Origin: CAZNPL01 sp964574815
GTDB lineage: Bacteria > Planctomycetota > Phycisphaerae > UBA1845
Direction: 5' to 3'
Length of the DNA: 64,000 nt
Assembly (NCBI GenBank): GCA_964574815.1
Contig: CAZNPL010000001.1
Span: 124,001-188,000, forward strand
How positions within the stretch are numbered: position 1 is the stretch's first letter; each line of letters begins with the position of its first letter. Made by a program: the position numbers and the translations under genes. The notes beneath the pieces were generated by a model. The model did no database searches. It was not told where the DNA came from and worked only from the letters and a program-made list of their open reading frames with translations. This document shows, piece after piece, positions 23,538-33,216 of this stretch.

Positions 23538-25880
23538 ATGACACCGTACCCTCGCCGAAAGGGAGTCCTCGACATCCTCTTCTTCAGCTGGGCCAAAAGC
23601 GTCTGGTTCGGCATCGCTACGCTGGTCGCCATCTTCGTCTACAGCTCGATCGGCAGTGCCATCCCGCCCCTCCGACAACACGCCTGGCTCGAAATGACCG
23701 AGATGGAGTGGTTCCACTGGTGGCCCTTTAAGCTCCTGATCGCCCTCCTCTGCATCAACATGGTCACCGTCACCATCCGCCAGATCCCCCTCCGTCTCAT
23801 CAACGCGGGCGTCTGGACCATCCACACCGGCATCATCATCCTCGCCCTCGGAAGCGTTTATTACTTCTCCACCAAGCTCGAAGGCGACATCGCCGTCTTC
23901 CGCCGCCAAGCCCTCATCGAGCTCCCAGGCCGCACCGAACCCGTCTCGATGGTCGTCCGCACCAATAACCACATCTCCGCCGTCGCCGACAACGGCAAGT
24001 ACCACTTTTCGATCGCTCAAATCTTCCCCGAATGGGAGATCGCCTCCGGCGACGACAAGGGCAAGAAAGCCTACATGGTCTGGATCGACGTCATCACCCC
24101 CGAACAGCGATACACCCGGCAGTTGCTCGCCGGCTACCCCCAGTACACCGAGGACATCCTCCCAGACCGTACCCGCGCCAAGAAGACCCTCGGCAAACCG
24201 CTCGTCGACGAGTCCGTCACCATGACCCTCGATTACGAGCCGCAAACCGAGTTCTACCTGATGAATTCCGCAGCCCTCTACGCCCGACGCGCCGGGGCCG
24301 ACTCCTGGATCGAACGCCCGATCCGCGACCTGCCCCACTACCACGAGCGAATCGCCTCCTACGACGACGTCGTCATGCCTCCGGGCACCGAGGATATCCC
24401 CCTGCGGCCCATCGACCTGCCCATCCCGCCCGCCGAGAAACACGGCGATCCGCTCGCCGACTACGACGTCCGTGTCACGTCGTTCCTCAGATACGCCTTC
24501 ATGGCCTCGGCCTGGCACGAAGAGGGCGACCGCATCAATCCGGTCGTCAACCTGACGCTCCACACCACCTCCGGAGCCCGCTCCGATCACGAACTGGTCG
24601 CCTTCGACCCCCGCAAGAGCTCCGCCGAGGACGGCCTGCTGCAGTTCAAATGGGTCGATACGCCAGAGGAACTCGAGCGGCTCGCCGCTTCCGGAGATGG
24701 AATGCTCACGATCCGCATCCCGAACAGCGGCGCCGAACTGGAAGTTCCTCTCTCCGACGACATGACCACCGCGGCCGAAGACAGGCCGTTCGTTCCAATC
24801 GACGGCACCGACTACGCCTACCGCATCAAGAACGTCGTCAACAACCTCCCGGTTAAATCCGGACGGCTGGCAGGCCAGACAATCTCGGTCGCGATGGTCG
24901 AGATCAAGGACCCGGACGGCAAAGTCGTGACGCGTTTCGTCGCCGACGACCCCGAGGCCACTCGCGACGTCACCGAAGCCGGACACTCCGAAGCGCCCGA
25001 CCCGGCCATCGAAATGACCTTCACCCCCGGCAACCGCGCCGTCATCACCGTCGTGGCCGCGCCCGGCGAAGTCGGCCACCACGTGCTCGTCCGCAATCCC
25101 GACGACCAGATTAATCGGTACGCCGTGCAAACCGGCCAACCCGTCCAGATTCGCGAAGAACTCTTCCTGACCGTCAACCGCATGATGGTTCACGCACGGC
25201 AGGACCTCCGCCCGCGCGTGGTCCCCCTGGCCCAGCGCCAACGCAACGCCCGCGAAATGTTCTCCATGATCCGCGTCGAGCTGTCCAAAGACGACTGGTC
25301 CCACAGCCGCTGGCTCCAGTACAACCGCTACGCCTTCCCTAACGACCAGTACGCTGTCCCCCGACGCTTCAGCTACCTTCCCGAGGTGGTGGCGCTTCCC
25401 GACGGCCGGACCGTCGAACTCATGTTCTCACGGGAACGCGCCGACCTGCCCGCCCCGATCGCGCTCGAGCGTTTCGATCTCGCCACGCACGCGGGGGGCT
25501 ACACGGGCAGTAACATTACGGTTCGTGACTTCGTCAGCATGCTGCGGTTCAAGACGGGTGACGGCTGGTCCGAACCGGTCCAGATGAGTTCCAATCGTCC
25601 GGCCAGCTACGGGGGCTTCTGGTACTTCCAATCCGAGTGGGACCCGCCGGGGCAGAGCCACCCCGGGATGACTTACACTGGGCTGGGCGTCGGTAACCGC
25701 AACGGCGTCTACATCCAGTTGGCCGGTACCGCCATCGCCGTCGCCGGCATGATCTTCGCCTTCTACGTCAAGCCGATCATCCGGCGCCGCCGCCAACTGG
25801 CCGGCCGGGCGAGAATCGAGGCCCCCGCGACCGCGACGGCCTCCGCGGTGCCCGAAGAGGAGACGGTTGTATCCGTATAA
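23538..25880 (+). CDS. resB: ResB-like cytochrome c biogenesis protein
   Basis: A 780-residue membrane protein of the ResB/Ccs1 family, which keeps apocytochrome c reduced and delivers heme in system II maturation. Three membrane segments lie near the N terminus (SVWFGIATLVAIFVYSSIGS, FKLLIALLCINMVTVTIRQ, VWTIHTGIIILALGSVYYF) and one near the C terminus (YIQLAGTAIAVAGMIFAFYV), enclosing a very large periplasmic domain of about 600 residues. That domain is longer than in the B. subtilis protein, as seen in planctomycetes. ATG 23538 starts 20 residues before the first helix; the longer open frame upstream is repeat DNA. CcsA follows after 22 bases, completing the ResB-CcsA pair. Confidence 0.88.
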   Translation: MTPYPRRKGVLDILFFSWAKSVWFGIATLVAIFVYSSIGSAIPPLRQHAWLEMTEMEWFHWWPFKLLIALLCINMVTVTIRQIPLRLINAGVWTIHTGIIILALGSVYYFSTKLEGDIAVFRRQALIELPGRTEPVSMVVRTNNHISAVADNGKYHFSIAQIFPEWEIASGDDKGKKAYMVWIDVITPEQRYTRQLLAGYPQYTEDILPDRTRAKKTLGKPLVDESVTMTLDYEPQTEFYLMNSAALYARRAGADSWIERPIRDLPHYHERIASYDDVVMPPGTEDIPLRPIDLPIPPAEKHGDPLADYDVRVTSFLRYAFMASAWHEEGDRINPVVNLTLHTTSGARSDHELVAFDPRKSSAEDGLLQFKWVDTPEELERLAASGDGMLTIRIPNSGAELEVPLSDDMTTAAEDRPFVPIDGTDYAYRIKNVVNNLPVKSGRLAGQTISVAMVEIKDPDGKVVTRFVADDPEATRDVTEAGHSEAPDPAIEMTFTPGNRAVITVVAAPGEVGHHVLVRNPDDQINRYAVQTGQPVQIREELFLTVNRMMVHARQDLRPRVVPLAQRQRNAREMFSMIRVELSKDDWSHSRWLQYNRYAFPNDQYAVPRRFSYLPEVVALPDGRTVELMFSRERADLPAPIALERFDLATHAGGYTGSNITVRDFVSMLRFKTGDGWSEPVQMSSNRPASYGGFWYFQSEWDPPGQSHPGMTYTGLGVGNRNGVYIQLAGTAIAVAGMIFAFYVKPIIRRRRQLAGRARIEAPATATASAVPEEETVVSV

Positions 25881-25902
25881 GCCCTGAATTCAAAGGATTG
25901 AC

Positions 25903-27738
25903 ATGATATCCGCCGCCTTGTTCACCAAGCTGCTGTTAAGCGCCTTCGCCGCCAGCGCCCTCGTGTTCATCCTCGGTCTGGTCAAGCCCAGGACCCGGCG
26001 CCGCATCGTCGATGTGCTCGCCGTCGGGCTGATCGGCTACGTGATCGTCTACAACATCACGAACCGCCCGCCCGCGCCGCAACCGTCCGCATTCGCCCAG
26101 GGCGTCCAGCTCGAACCCATCAAGAGCATCGCCGTCCAGGAGTCCGGCCGATTGAAGTCGTTCGACTCGGTGGCCAGATCGCACATGCGCGCGGTGAGTG
26201 GTGGTCACGAGGTCGCGGGTCAGGACCCGGCCTTCACGTACCTCGACATTCTTTTCCGGCCCGAGGCCTATGACCACGCGGATGTCATCCGCGTCAAGAA
26301 GAAGCCCATTCGACAGCGGATCGCCGATCACCTCGCCCAGGTCGAGTCGGTCGACATGTCCGTCATCGAGACGTTTAGAGACACGGGATTGGTCTCGCCG
26401 GCGCTTCTGAAACTGCCCATGATCGCGGCGTTGCTTGACGACATGGAGAAAGATCTGATCCGAACGGCCAAGCCGGTCGACAGGATACGCGGGGCGCTGG
26501 CCAGGATGCGTCCAGGCTTCCTGGAGCGGTTTCTTCGGATCATTCCGCCGCCCCAGGGCGATGAGTCAGATGCTTGGCACACGGTGGACGAGCTGTGGGG
26601 CTCGGCAAACATGCCGGCCGACGACGTGCACGCCGGCTTCCGCCGCGGCGGAGGCGTACCCGGACTCGATCCGCAGCTCAGCGAACAGCTTACTCAGTCG
26701 TGGGCTTCCCTCGCAGAGGCCTGGAAAAACGAAGATGCCGCCGCCGTCAACGAACGGCTGGCCCGATTCGCCGCCCTCGTCCGAACCGTCAACCCGGACA
26801 TCTACCCCGACCTCGACAAGCTCAAGCTCGAAAACTGGTACTTCCGCAACTACGGCATGACCTGGATCTGGATCGTCTACCTCCTGGCGATCATCCCGCT
26901 TCTCATGTCGGTCATCTACCGCTGGCGAGGCGCCCGCATCGCCGGGATCGCCCTGTTCGTCGGCGCCTTCGGGCTGCACAGCCTGTCCCTTGCTTTACGA
27001 TGGTATATCTCGGGGCGCATTCCGAACGCGAACATGTTCGAGGCCATCACCGCCGCTACTTGGCTCGCCGCGGTCGTCGCCTTCGCCCTCGAATGGTGCG
27101 CCCGCCGAACGCCCATGCGCAACGTCTTCTTCCTCGGCGCCGCCGTTGGCGGCATGACCGCCACCATGTGCAACCACTTCATGCCCGCCACCCTCAGTCC
27201 CGACATCGACAACATCATGCCCATTCTTCACGACGTCTGGCTCTACATCCACACCAACGTGATCATCCTCAGCTACGGACTGATCGCCATGGCCGCCGTA
27301 ACCGCCTTGCTTTATCTTAGATACCGCCTGGGAGGCGGACCGCCCGACTACGCCGCCGTCGGCGGAGCCGGCTCGCTCATCCTGCAGGCCAAGGGCGGAA
27401 AAGGAGGCTTCCTCACCGGCGGACGCGTCACCAGCGGACAGGTCCTCGACGGCGCCACCATGGTCCTGATGGAACTCTCGTTCGTCATGCTCTGGGCCGG
27501 GCTGGTGATGGGGGCCATCTGGGCCGACCACTCCTGGGGTCGGCCCTGGGGATGGGACCCCAAGGAGGTCTTCGCCCTCAACACCTTCATTGTCTTCCTG
27601 GTCCTGGTCCATGTCCGCTTCAAGGTCCGAGACAAAGGCCTCTGGACCGCCATCCTGGCCGTGGTCGGCTGCGGCGTCATGCTCTTCAACTGGATCGTCA
27701 TCAACTTCGTCATTACCGGCCTCCACAGCTATGCCTAA
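25903..27738 (+). CDS. ccsA: CcsA/ResC cytochrome c heme-export and ligation protein
   Basis: A 611-residue membrane protein. The N-terminal 300 residues hold one or two helices and a soluble domain. The C-terminal half is the CcsA fold with at least seven helices and the heme-handling WWD motif (HSWGRPWGWDPKE) near residue 545, flanked by conserved histidines (SLALRWYISGRIPNANMFEA upstream, HDVWLYIHTNVIILSYG, and LVHVRF after it). With ResB it exports heme and attaches it to CXXCH of c-type cytochromes. TTG or other starts are not needed: ATG 25903 lies 22 bases after resB. The pair implies a respiratory chain with c-type cytochromes. Confidence 0.93.
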   Translation: MISAALFTKLLLSAFAASALVFILGLVKPRTRRRIVDVLAVGLIGYVIVYNITNRPPAPQPSAFAQGVQLEPIKSIAVQESGRLKSFDSVARSHMRAVSGGHEVAGQDPAFTYLDILFRPEAYDHADVIRVKKKPIRQRIADHLAQVESVDMSVIETFRDTGLVSPALLKLPMIAALLDDMEKDLIRTAKPVDRIRGALARMRPGFLERFLRIIPPPQGDESDAWHTVDELWGSANMPADDVHAGFRRGGGVPGLDPQLSEQLTQSWASLAEAWKNEDAAAVNERLARFAALVRTVNPDIYPDLDKLKLENWYFRNYGMTWIWIVYLLAIIPLLMSVIYRWRGARIAGIALFVGAFGLHSLSLALRWYISGRIPNANMFEAITAATWLAAVVAFALEWCARRTPMRNVFFLGAAVGGMTATMCNHFMPATLSPDIDNIMPILHDVWLYIHTNVIILSYGLIAMAAVTALLYLRYRLGGGPPDYAAVGGAGSLILQAKGGKGGFLTGGRVTSGQVLDGATMVLMELSFVMLWAGLVMGAIWADHSWGRPWGWDPKEVFALNTFIVFLVLVHVRFKVRDKGLWTAILAVVGCGVMLFNWIVINFVITGLHSYA

Positions 27739-28101
27739 GCTGCGTCGGATCTCAAACGCACGCAGCGTGGAGCAGGCGATCAGGTGAACAGGTAAACAAC
27801 TGAAAAACATGGCAACGATTCCGAAGGAGGCACGCCTGCGATCCACTGCTCACCTGCTCTGCTGCTCCAACAGGACTGCGATCCGCCGCGTGCCGTGTCC
27901 ACGCTTGCGTGGGCATGCTCCTGCACCGGTGCCCATGCTCGGGAGCAGTGTTAAATCGTAAAACCGAAATAGGACGGTCTCGTCCGGAAAGACCGATACG
28001 GATTCACGTGATGGGACATCGGCGGAACCGGTCAGGGCGACTTGACGTGCCCGCGGTGAAAGGACTAGCCTGAATCAGCGGCCTCGAGTTTTTCCCGGCG
28101 A
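27739..28101 (+). other. Intergenic region with palindromic repeat
   Basis: No gene is supported. A short palindrome CCACGCTTGCGTGG lies at 27899-27912 and a loosely mirrored GGGCATGCTCC...GCCCATGCTCGG segment follows. The last 100 bases probably hold the promoter of the signal peptidase gene, but no clear -35/-10 pair is seen. Confidence 0.5.
27899..27912. repeat. Short palindrome CCACGCTTGCGTGG
   Basis: A 5-6 bp stem with a tight loop, inside a GC-rich patch that also contains CATGCTC words in both halves. It looks like a member of the genome's small palindromic repeats rather than a terminator, since no T-run follows. Confidence 0.45.
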
Positions 28102-29925
28102 ATGGCCGCGAGCTTTGATATCCAGACGTTCCTGAGCAACCCGATGCCGAAACGGGAACAGAAGACATCCAAGCAGCCTGCCACGACGCAACGCTCGAAT
28201 TCCGCGCCCCAGGAATTCAAGGAGACCACCGAGTCCATCGTGGTCGCCTTCATCCTTGCGTTCGTGTTCCGGGCCTTCATCGTCGAGGCCTTCGTCATCC
28301 CCACCGGTTCGATGGCCTCCACGCTCTACGGCAGGCACGGCACGCTCATCTGCGACGACTGCGGCTGGGAAAACGCCTACGGACTGAACGACCCGCAAGC
28401 CGGCCAAGTCCCCGGCCTTCACGGACCCGGCGCCCAGGTACGTTGCCAGAACTGCGGCCACCTCAACTCAAACCTGGAATACCACGACGCCGTCTATGTC
28501 GCAGGACGGCTGAAAGTGCGAAGCAATGCGGAGGCCGGCGACCGCATCCTGGTGTTCAAATGGCCGTTCGATATCGGGAACGGCGCTCTGGGGCCGAAGC
28601 GCTGGGACGTGACCGTCTTCAAGAACCCCGCCAGGGGCGACCAGAACTTCATCAAGCGTCTTGTCGGCCGACCCGGCGAAGTGCTCGAAATCATCGACGG
28701 CGACATCTACACCGTCCCCGCCGCCGAACTGTCCGTCGAGACGCTCAAGGAACTCGAGTACCGAAGACACCTCAAGTACCTCGAGCGGACCGGACAACTG
28801 CGCCGAACCTCTGATCGGCGCATCTTGACTCGCTCGCTTTCTCAACCGGTGCTCGATGAGCTGACCGCCAAGCTTCAAATTCGACGCAAGACCGAAGCCG
28901 CCCAGGAGTCGCTCTGGTTCACCGCCTACGACCATGACTATCTGCCGCGCGAGTGGGACCCAGGCCAGCCGCGATGGATACCCGACCCCGCCGTCGGCCC
29001 CGCCTGGAAGGTTGAGGGGCGCCGCCTCGCCTTCAACGGGGCTGACGGAGGGTTCGCGACCGTGCGATTCGACGCCTACCCCGCCCGAACCGCCTCCGGA
29101 CACGCAGCGGAGTACGGCCCGATCGTGGACCACAACGCCTATAACATCGGCGTCCCGCCAGCCCGATGGAACCCCGTCTCGGACCTCAAACTCGCCGCCG
29201 TGGTCAACCCGCAAGGCGGCGACGGTTACGTCGAGTTCGTGTTGTTCAAACGCGACGACCGCTTCGCGGCAAGGTTACACGCGGACGGACGCGTGGCACT
29301 GCTGCACTGGGCCGATGACCGCGCCGACGTGGAGACACTCGCCGAAACCGTCGTCTCCCCGTTCGAACATCAACGACCCTTCGAGGTCGCCCTGCAGAAC
29401 GTCGACTATCGCGTATCGCTCGCCATCGAAGGACGCGAGGTGCTTTTCACTACGCCGGAGCAGTACGCTCCCGATGTACGCGCGCTCCGAGAAGATAGCC
29501 CACCCCCGGCCGTCGCTCCGTGGATTACGGCGGCCGATCTGGATGTCGAACTCTGGCACGTCGTGCTTTACCGCGATGAATACTACACATCACCCCATAT
29601 CGGAAACTCCGGCTCCGTGGGAAGTCGAAGGCCCGGCTGGGGTACCACCGACAACCCCATCCTCCTGCGGGAAGACGAATACTTCATGCTCGGCGACAAC
29701 AGCCCGGCAAGCAAAGACTCCCGACTCTGGGACGAGGCCGGCCTCCATCTGCGTGACCGCGGCGAGGACTTCCAGCTTGGCACCGTCCCGCGCGACCAGT
29801 TGATCGGTCGAGCCTTCTTCGTCTATTGGCCAAGCGGAATCCGGCCCGGATGGCTTCCCGGACGGGGCGAGGTTTTCATCGAACGTTTCGTGCCCAACGT
29901 AGGCCGCATGCGGTGGATTCGCTGA
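28102..29925 (+). CDS. lepB: Signal peptidase I with zinc-ribbon and large beta-rich insertion
   Basis: A 607-residue signal peptidase I. A membrane helix (SIVVAFILAFVFRAFIVEAF) precedes the catalytic serine, Ser70 in IPTGSMASTL. The general-base lysine is Lys185 in NFIKRLVGRPGE, and the C-terminal box GDNSPASKDSRLWD and a FVYWPSG end are present. Between Ser and Lys is a four-Cys zinc-ribbon-like insertion (CDDC at 84-87, CQNC at 115-118). Between the Lys box and the C-terminal box lie about 350 extra residues, partly like a concanavalin/LamG sandwich. Typical enzymes have 180-320 residues. It cleaves signal peptides of exported proteins. ATG 28144 is an alternative start. Confidence 0.9.
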   Translation: MAASFDIQTFLSNPMPKREQKTSKQPATTQRSNSAPQEFKETTESIVVAFILAFVFRAFIVEAFVIPTGSMASTLYGRHGTLICDDCGWENAYGLNDPQAGQVPGLHGPGAQVRCQNCGHLNSNLEYHDAVYVAGRLKVRSNAEAGDRILVFKWPFDIGNGALGPKRWDVTVFKNPARGDQNFIKRLVGRPGEVLEIIDGDIYTVPAAELSVETLKELEYRRHLKYLERTGQLRRTSDRRILTRSLSQPVLDELTAKLQIRRKTEAAQESLWFTAYDHDYLPREWDPGQPRWIPDPAVGPAWKVEGRRLAFNGADGGFATVRFDAYPARTASGHAAEYGPIVDHNAYNIGVPPARWNPVSDLKLAAVVNPQGGDGYVEFVLFKRDDRFAARLHADGRVALLHWADDRADVETLAETVVSPFEHQRPFEVALQNVDYRVSLAIEGREVLFTTPEQYAPDVRALREDSPPPAVAPWITAADLDVELWHVVLYRDEYYTSPHIGNSGSVGSRRPGWGTTDNPILLREDEYFMLGDNSPASKDSRLWDEAGLHLRDRGEDFQLGTVPRDQLIGRAFFVYWPSGIRPGWLPGRGEVFIERFVPNVGRMRWIR

Positions 29926-30453
29926 CGTACACTGACCGGATACGTCGCTCGCTTCGAAGTTGAGCCGAACACGCATGACGTCCCGCCGGAATCCCAGCCG
30001 ATCCGATCCTTCATGCACGCCCGGCGTGAATCCCGCTCGCCATAGTGGACGAAAAGAAACGGACCGTTAGACTCGTGCATCCCGGCGTCCTGCCGTTGCG
30101 CTCGACCGGAGGCCGGGATGGCGCGGCCGATACGCTCGAATCGGGATTATCCACAGCCCGGGCGAGCCGCTCGCAAAGAAATGTAACCGCCGCTGAATTA
30201 TCGAAATGTTAATGAAGATGGCCCTGCAAGGCGACTTCCGCTCGAAGGCGGAGCGGGCGATTCGCTTGTAAGACCCTGAAAAAAAATAGGTTAGAGAGAG
30301 AATGCCTTGGCGGCGCGGCGGCTCGCTTGAGAACGCTTTACAGGGTTGTAACACAATCCGCCGCTGTGACCGCCGCGTAGCAGGTGATCGGCGGGCAGGT
30401 TGTTAACATGTCGTCCACTTGCAGCCAAACACGCCTGGAGGCCGCTTAGCGAC
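29926..30453 (+). other. Intergenic region before the ABC ATPase gene
   Basis: No gene is supported in these 528 bases. It contains a 9-bp inverted repeat (30078-30120), a single perfect DnaA-box 9-mer (TTATCCACA, 30147-30155) and an A-run (about 30279-30287). GGAGG at 30437-30441 is the ribosome binding site of the next gene. Confidence 0.5.
30078..30120. repeat. Inverted repeat, 9-bp stem
   Basis: CATCCCGGC (30078-30086) pairs with GCCGGGATG (30112-30120); three further inner base pairs (TCC/GGA) extend it. It lies 150 bases after the signal peptidase gene without a T-run. Either a 3' end structure or a dispersed palindrome. Confidence 0.5.
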
Positions 30454-31206
30454 ATGCCGGAAAGCGCCTTGCTCGAGGCCAAGGACCTTGTGAAACGTTA
30501 CGACGGCCGAGCCGTCGTGGAGAACGTCTCGTTTGAGGTTCAGCCGGGCGAGATCGTCGGTCTGCTGGGCCGCAACGGTGCCGGCAAGACCACGAGCTTC
30601 CGAATCGTGATCGGGATGATCGACCATGAGCAGGGGGACGTCATCTTCAACCGTGAGAACGTGACCAGGCTGCCGATGTACAAGCGCGCTCAGCGCGGCA
30701 TGGGATACCTCGCCCAGGAGCCGAGCGTCTTTCAGCGACTCACCGTCATGGACAATCTCCTGGCGATCTTCGAGACCTTGCGAGGACTCAGCCGCAAACA
30801 GCGGATCGAGGCGGCCGAGCAGTTGATGGAACAGTTCGGACTGACTCGGCAGGCCCGGCAGACCGCCCGAACCCTTTCGGGCGGCGAACGTCGCAAACTC
30901 GAGATTGCACGGGCGCTCATCACCAACCCGAAGCTCATCCTGCTCGATGAGCCATTCAGCGGCGTGGACCCCATCGCGGTCCAGGAGCTGCAGCGCGAGA
31001 TTCTCCGGCTTCGCCGCGAACGGGGAATCGCCGTTCTGTTAACCGATCACAGTGTGCGCGAAACGCTCACCATCACCGATCGAAGCTTCATCCTGGTCGA
31101 AGGCACCATCCTGGCTTCGGGAACGCCCCGGGAATTGGTGCGCAACGAACTCGTACGGGCGGAGTACCTTGGGGACACATTCCGAGGAGACGAATTCGAC
31201 CGCTAG
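30454..31206 (+). CDS. lptB: LptB-like lipopolysaccharide-export ABC ATPase
   Basis: A 250-residue ABC ATPase. Walker A is GLLGRNGAGKTT, the Q-loop is LAQEPSVF, the signature LSGGERRKLEIARA, Walker B LILLDEPFSGVDP and the switch histidine LLTDHSVRET. The YLAQEPSVFQRLTVMDNLLA and DHSVRETL stretches are typical of LptB, which powers LPS extraction from the inner membrane with LptFG and LptC. The branched-chain amino-acid ATPase LivF/G is a close relative, but those stretches favour LptB. ATG 30454 follows GGAGG by 12 bases. No lptA/C/F/G gene is in the window. Confidence 0.87.
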   Translation: MPESALLEAKDLVKRYDGRAVVENVSFEVQPGEIVGLLGRNGAGKTTSFRIVIGMIDHEQGDVIFNRENVTRLPMYKRAQRGMGYLAQEPSVFQRLTVMDNLLAIFETLRGLSRKQRIEAAEQLMEQFGLTRQARQTARTLSGGERRKLEIARALITNPKLILLDEPFSGVDPIAVQELQREILRLRRERGIAVLLTDHSVRETLTITDRSFILVEGTILASGTPRELVRNELVRAEYLGDTFRGDEFDR

Positions 31207-31295
31207 CCCTGCCACACAAACGGCGCCGCGAGCTCGCGCCCTGTTCGACATGCAGCAGCCCGGTAACTCGGTGTTCTCTGAGCTGCGCTGTTGAC

Positions 31296-31369
31296 TGCGC
31301 CCGGGAGGATTCGAACCTCCAACCTACGGATTCGAAGTCCGCCACTCTATCCAATTGAGCTACGAGCGC
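31296..31369 (-). tRNA. tRNA-Arg (anticodon TCG)
   Basis: A complete 74-base cloverleaf on the minus strand. The acceptor stem GCGCTCG pairs with CGGGCGC, the D-arm is GCTC/GAGT, the anticodon stem GCGGA/TCCGT encloses CTTCGAA (anticodon TCG, reading CGA), and the T-arm is GGAGG-TTCGAAT-CCTCC. Discriminator base A. The CCA end is not encoded. It sits alone between the lptB and AAA ATPase genes. Confidence 0.95.
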
Positions 31370-31480
31370 TTCGAGCCCGGCGGGTAAACTCGGGTTTACC
31401 GGCCAAAGACTTCCTTGAGTATTCTATCCACCGCCCGCAGATGGACAAGCTGGTTACGGCTGCGCGGCGGTACCGAGCCG

Positions 31481-32869
31481 TTACATGACCGCGAAGTAGT
31501 TCTCGACAGCGGCGTCGAACATCTCTTCGGTGGCGACCGGCGGCACGTTCTGGTACGTGGAAAAATTCTTGATCTGCAGGAGCAGGTCCCTGGGCTGACA
31601 GCAGCGAAAGCTGCGCCCGGACTCGACGTAGTGCTTCTGCACAAGGTAGTCCACGGCCCCTGGTTCGATGTCGACGCCGATGACGGGAGCCGTCATCTCC
31701 AACAGCTCGCGGAACTCCTCCTCGTTGGGGTCGATCACGTTGATCTTGTACGGAATTCGGCGCAGAAAGGCCTCGTCCACGAGTTCCCGCGGCTCCAGGT
31801 TGGTCGAGAAGATGATCAACTGGTCGAACGGAACCCGGATCTTCTTGCCGTTGGCGAGTGTGAGGTAGTCATACCTCTTCTCGAGCGGCACGATCCAGCG
31901 GTTGAGCAGCTCAATGGGCCTCATGCGCTGGCGGCCGAAATCGTCGATGACGAACGTTCCCGTATTGCTCTTGAGCTGAAGCGAGGGCTCGGTGATCTTC
32001 GTGTAGCTGTTGTACTGGAGGTCAAGCGATTCCATCGTCAGCTCGCCGCCGACGCAAATCGTGGGACGCCGGATCTTGATCCAGCGAGGATCGGTCTGCT
32101 CGGCTTTGAGGATCCGCGGCCCCTCTGATTCGGCCGCCTCGTGGCTCTGAGGGTCGTAGTAAGTGATGATCTCGCCTGAACAGAAAATGGCGTACGGCAC
32201 CCAGACGTACCCGCCGAAGCATGCTGTAATGCGTTCCGCAATGCTCGTCTTGCCGTTGCCCGGCGCCCCGTAAAGGAACAGCCCACGACCCGAGTTGATC
32301 GCAGGCCCAAGCCGCTCGAACATGTGCTCGTTGATCAGCAGGCCTTTGAACGCCTGCATAAGATCTTCCGCCCCGGCCTGCTCCAGCGTGATGCTCTGGG
32401 CTCCGACGGAAGCAACGTAGTCTTCGAGCGTTACCGGAGCCGGCCCGACGTACGTGCACTCGGCAACGTACGATCGCGCCCGTTCCCGTCCGGCGTCGGT
32501 GAGGGCATACTCAAAGTCGCCCATCGTCGTGCTGTCCTTATGGTAAACGAATTGACGCTGCTTCAGATTGGCCAGCATCTCGATGATGGGCTTGGGCGGC
32601 ATGGCGATGGCCGACGCGATCCCGCGACCGGTGTCATGCCCCACCGCGAGGAGGTATTTGAACATCAGCGATTCGATCAGAGCATCGCTCAACCGAGCCT
32701 CCTTGATGGATTCGATGGGTTTGGGCCGAAACTCGCCGGACTCGGCCGCCGCGTCCGTCGGTGCGTTGGCCTCGGCGAGCGCTGCCTGTTTCGCCTGGGT
32801 CTCGGCGAGACGCCGGGAGACGGCCCCCTGTCGCAAAGCCTCGAGCGACGGTTTACGTGCGGAGATCAT
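31481..32869 (-). CDS. AAA-family ATPase (planctomycete type)
   Basis: A 462-residue protein. The first 160 residues are helical and charged and include a winged-helix-like segment. The P-loop domain follows with Walker A LYGAPGNGKTSIAERI near residue 205, Walker B TGTFVIDDFGRQRM near 320, and a sensor region (QLIIFSTNLEPREL). A C-terminal helical lid ends at residue 462. The family is single-copy and widespread in planctomycetes; its client is unknown. Some relatives sit beside type IV pilus or secretion genes, but nothing here supports that. The gene is monocistronic, downstream of and on the same strand as nothing else, facing the tRNA. Confidence 0.85.
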   Translation of the reverse strand: MISARKPSLEALRQGAVSRRLAETQAKQAALAEANAPTDAAAESGEFRPKPIESIKEARLSDALIESLMFKYLLAVGHDTGRGIASAIAMPPKPIIEMLANLKQRQFVYHKDSTTMGDFEYALTDAGRERARSYVAECTYVGPAPVTLEDYVASVGAQSITLEQAGAEDLMQAFKGLLINEHMFERLGPAINSGRGLFLYGAPGNGKTSIAERITACFGGYVWVPYAIFCSGEIITYYDPQSHEAAESEGPRILKAEQTDPRWIKIRRPTICVGGELTMESLDLQYNSYTKITEPSLQLKSNTGTFVIDDFGRQRMRPIELLNRWIVPLEKRYDYLTLANGKKIRVPFDQLIIFSTNLEPRELVDEAFLRRIPYKINVIDPNEEEFRELLEMTAPVIGVDIEPGAVDYLVQKHYVESGRSFRCCQPRDLLLQIKNFSTYQNVPPVATEEMFDAAVENYFAVM

Positions 32870-33216
32870 GCTGGCGGCCCCTTATCAAGTAATGGGTCAT
32901 CGGGTCAAGAACGGGTCGTCGGCCGACCGCTGTCGCAACCCGTATCGGCATGAATGACGCCCGGGTTTGTCAGGATCAACGCCCGGCTTGGTGGATATGA
33001 GCCTTATGGGGCACGTGAAAGGACCGAGGCCGACGTGCGTCCTCGCGGTCGTTGGCGCCCCCCTCCTACCGCAACGGAATGCCGCTCTGCGGAGGTCGGG
33101 CTTATCGGCGGCGGAACTTGTGTGGTCCCCAGAGTCCTGGTATAAGTCCTTTGGGTGGAATGACTTGGCGCGTCTCCGGGCGCAAGGCACGGGGCAGCGA
33201 GCGAGGCGCAGAAAGC
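32870..33216 (+). other. Divergent intergenic region
   Basis: These 347 bases separate the AAA ATPase (minus) from the Lys-rich protein (plus). TATAAG near 33137 could be a -10 box for the plus-strand gene. The plus-strand frame stays open from 33052, so part of this may be coding if ATG 33160 is the real start. Confidence 0.4.

Noticed and set aside
23514..25304. Long minus-strand open frame (596 codons) opposite resB
   Set aside because: It is the shadow of a high-GC gene; its product is Gly/Asp/Val-rich without motifs, while the plus frame has clear ResB features.
30147..30155. Perfect DnaA box (TTATCCACA)
   Set aside because: Single isolated 9-mer, no second box, no dnaA/dnaN or AT-rich unwinding region; chance is sufficient.
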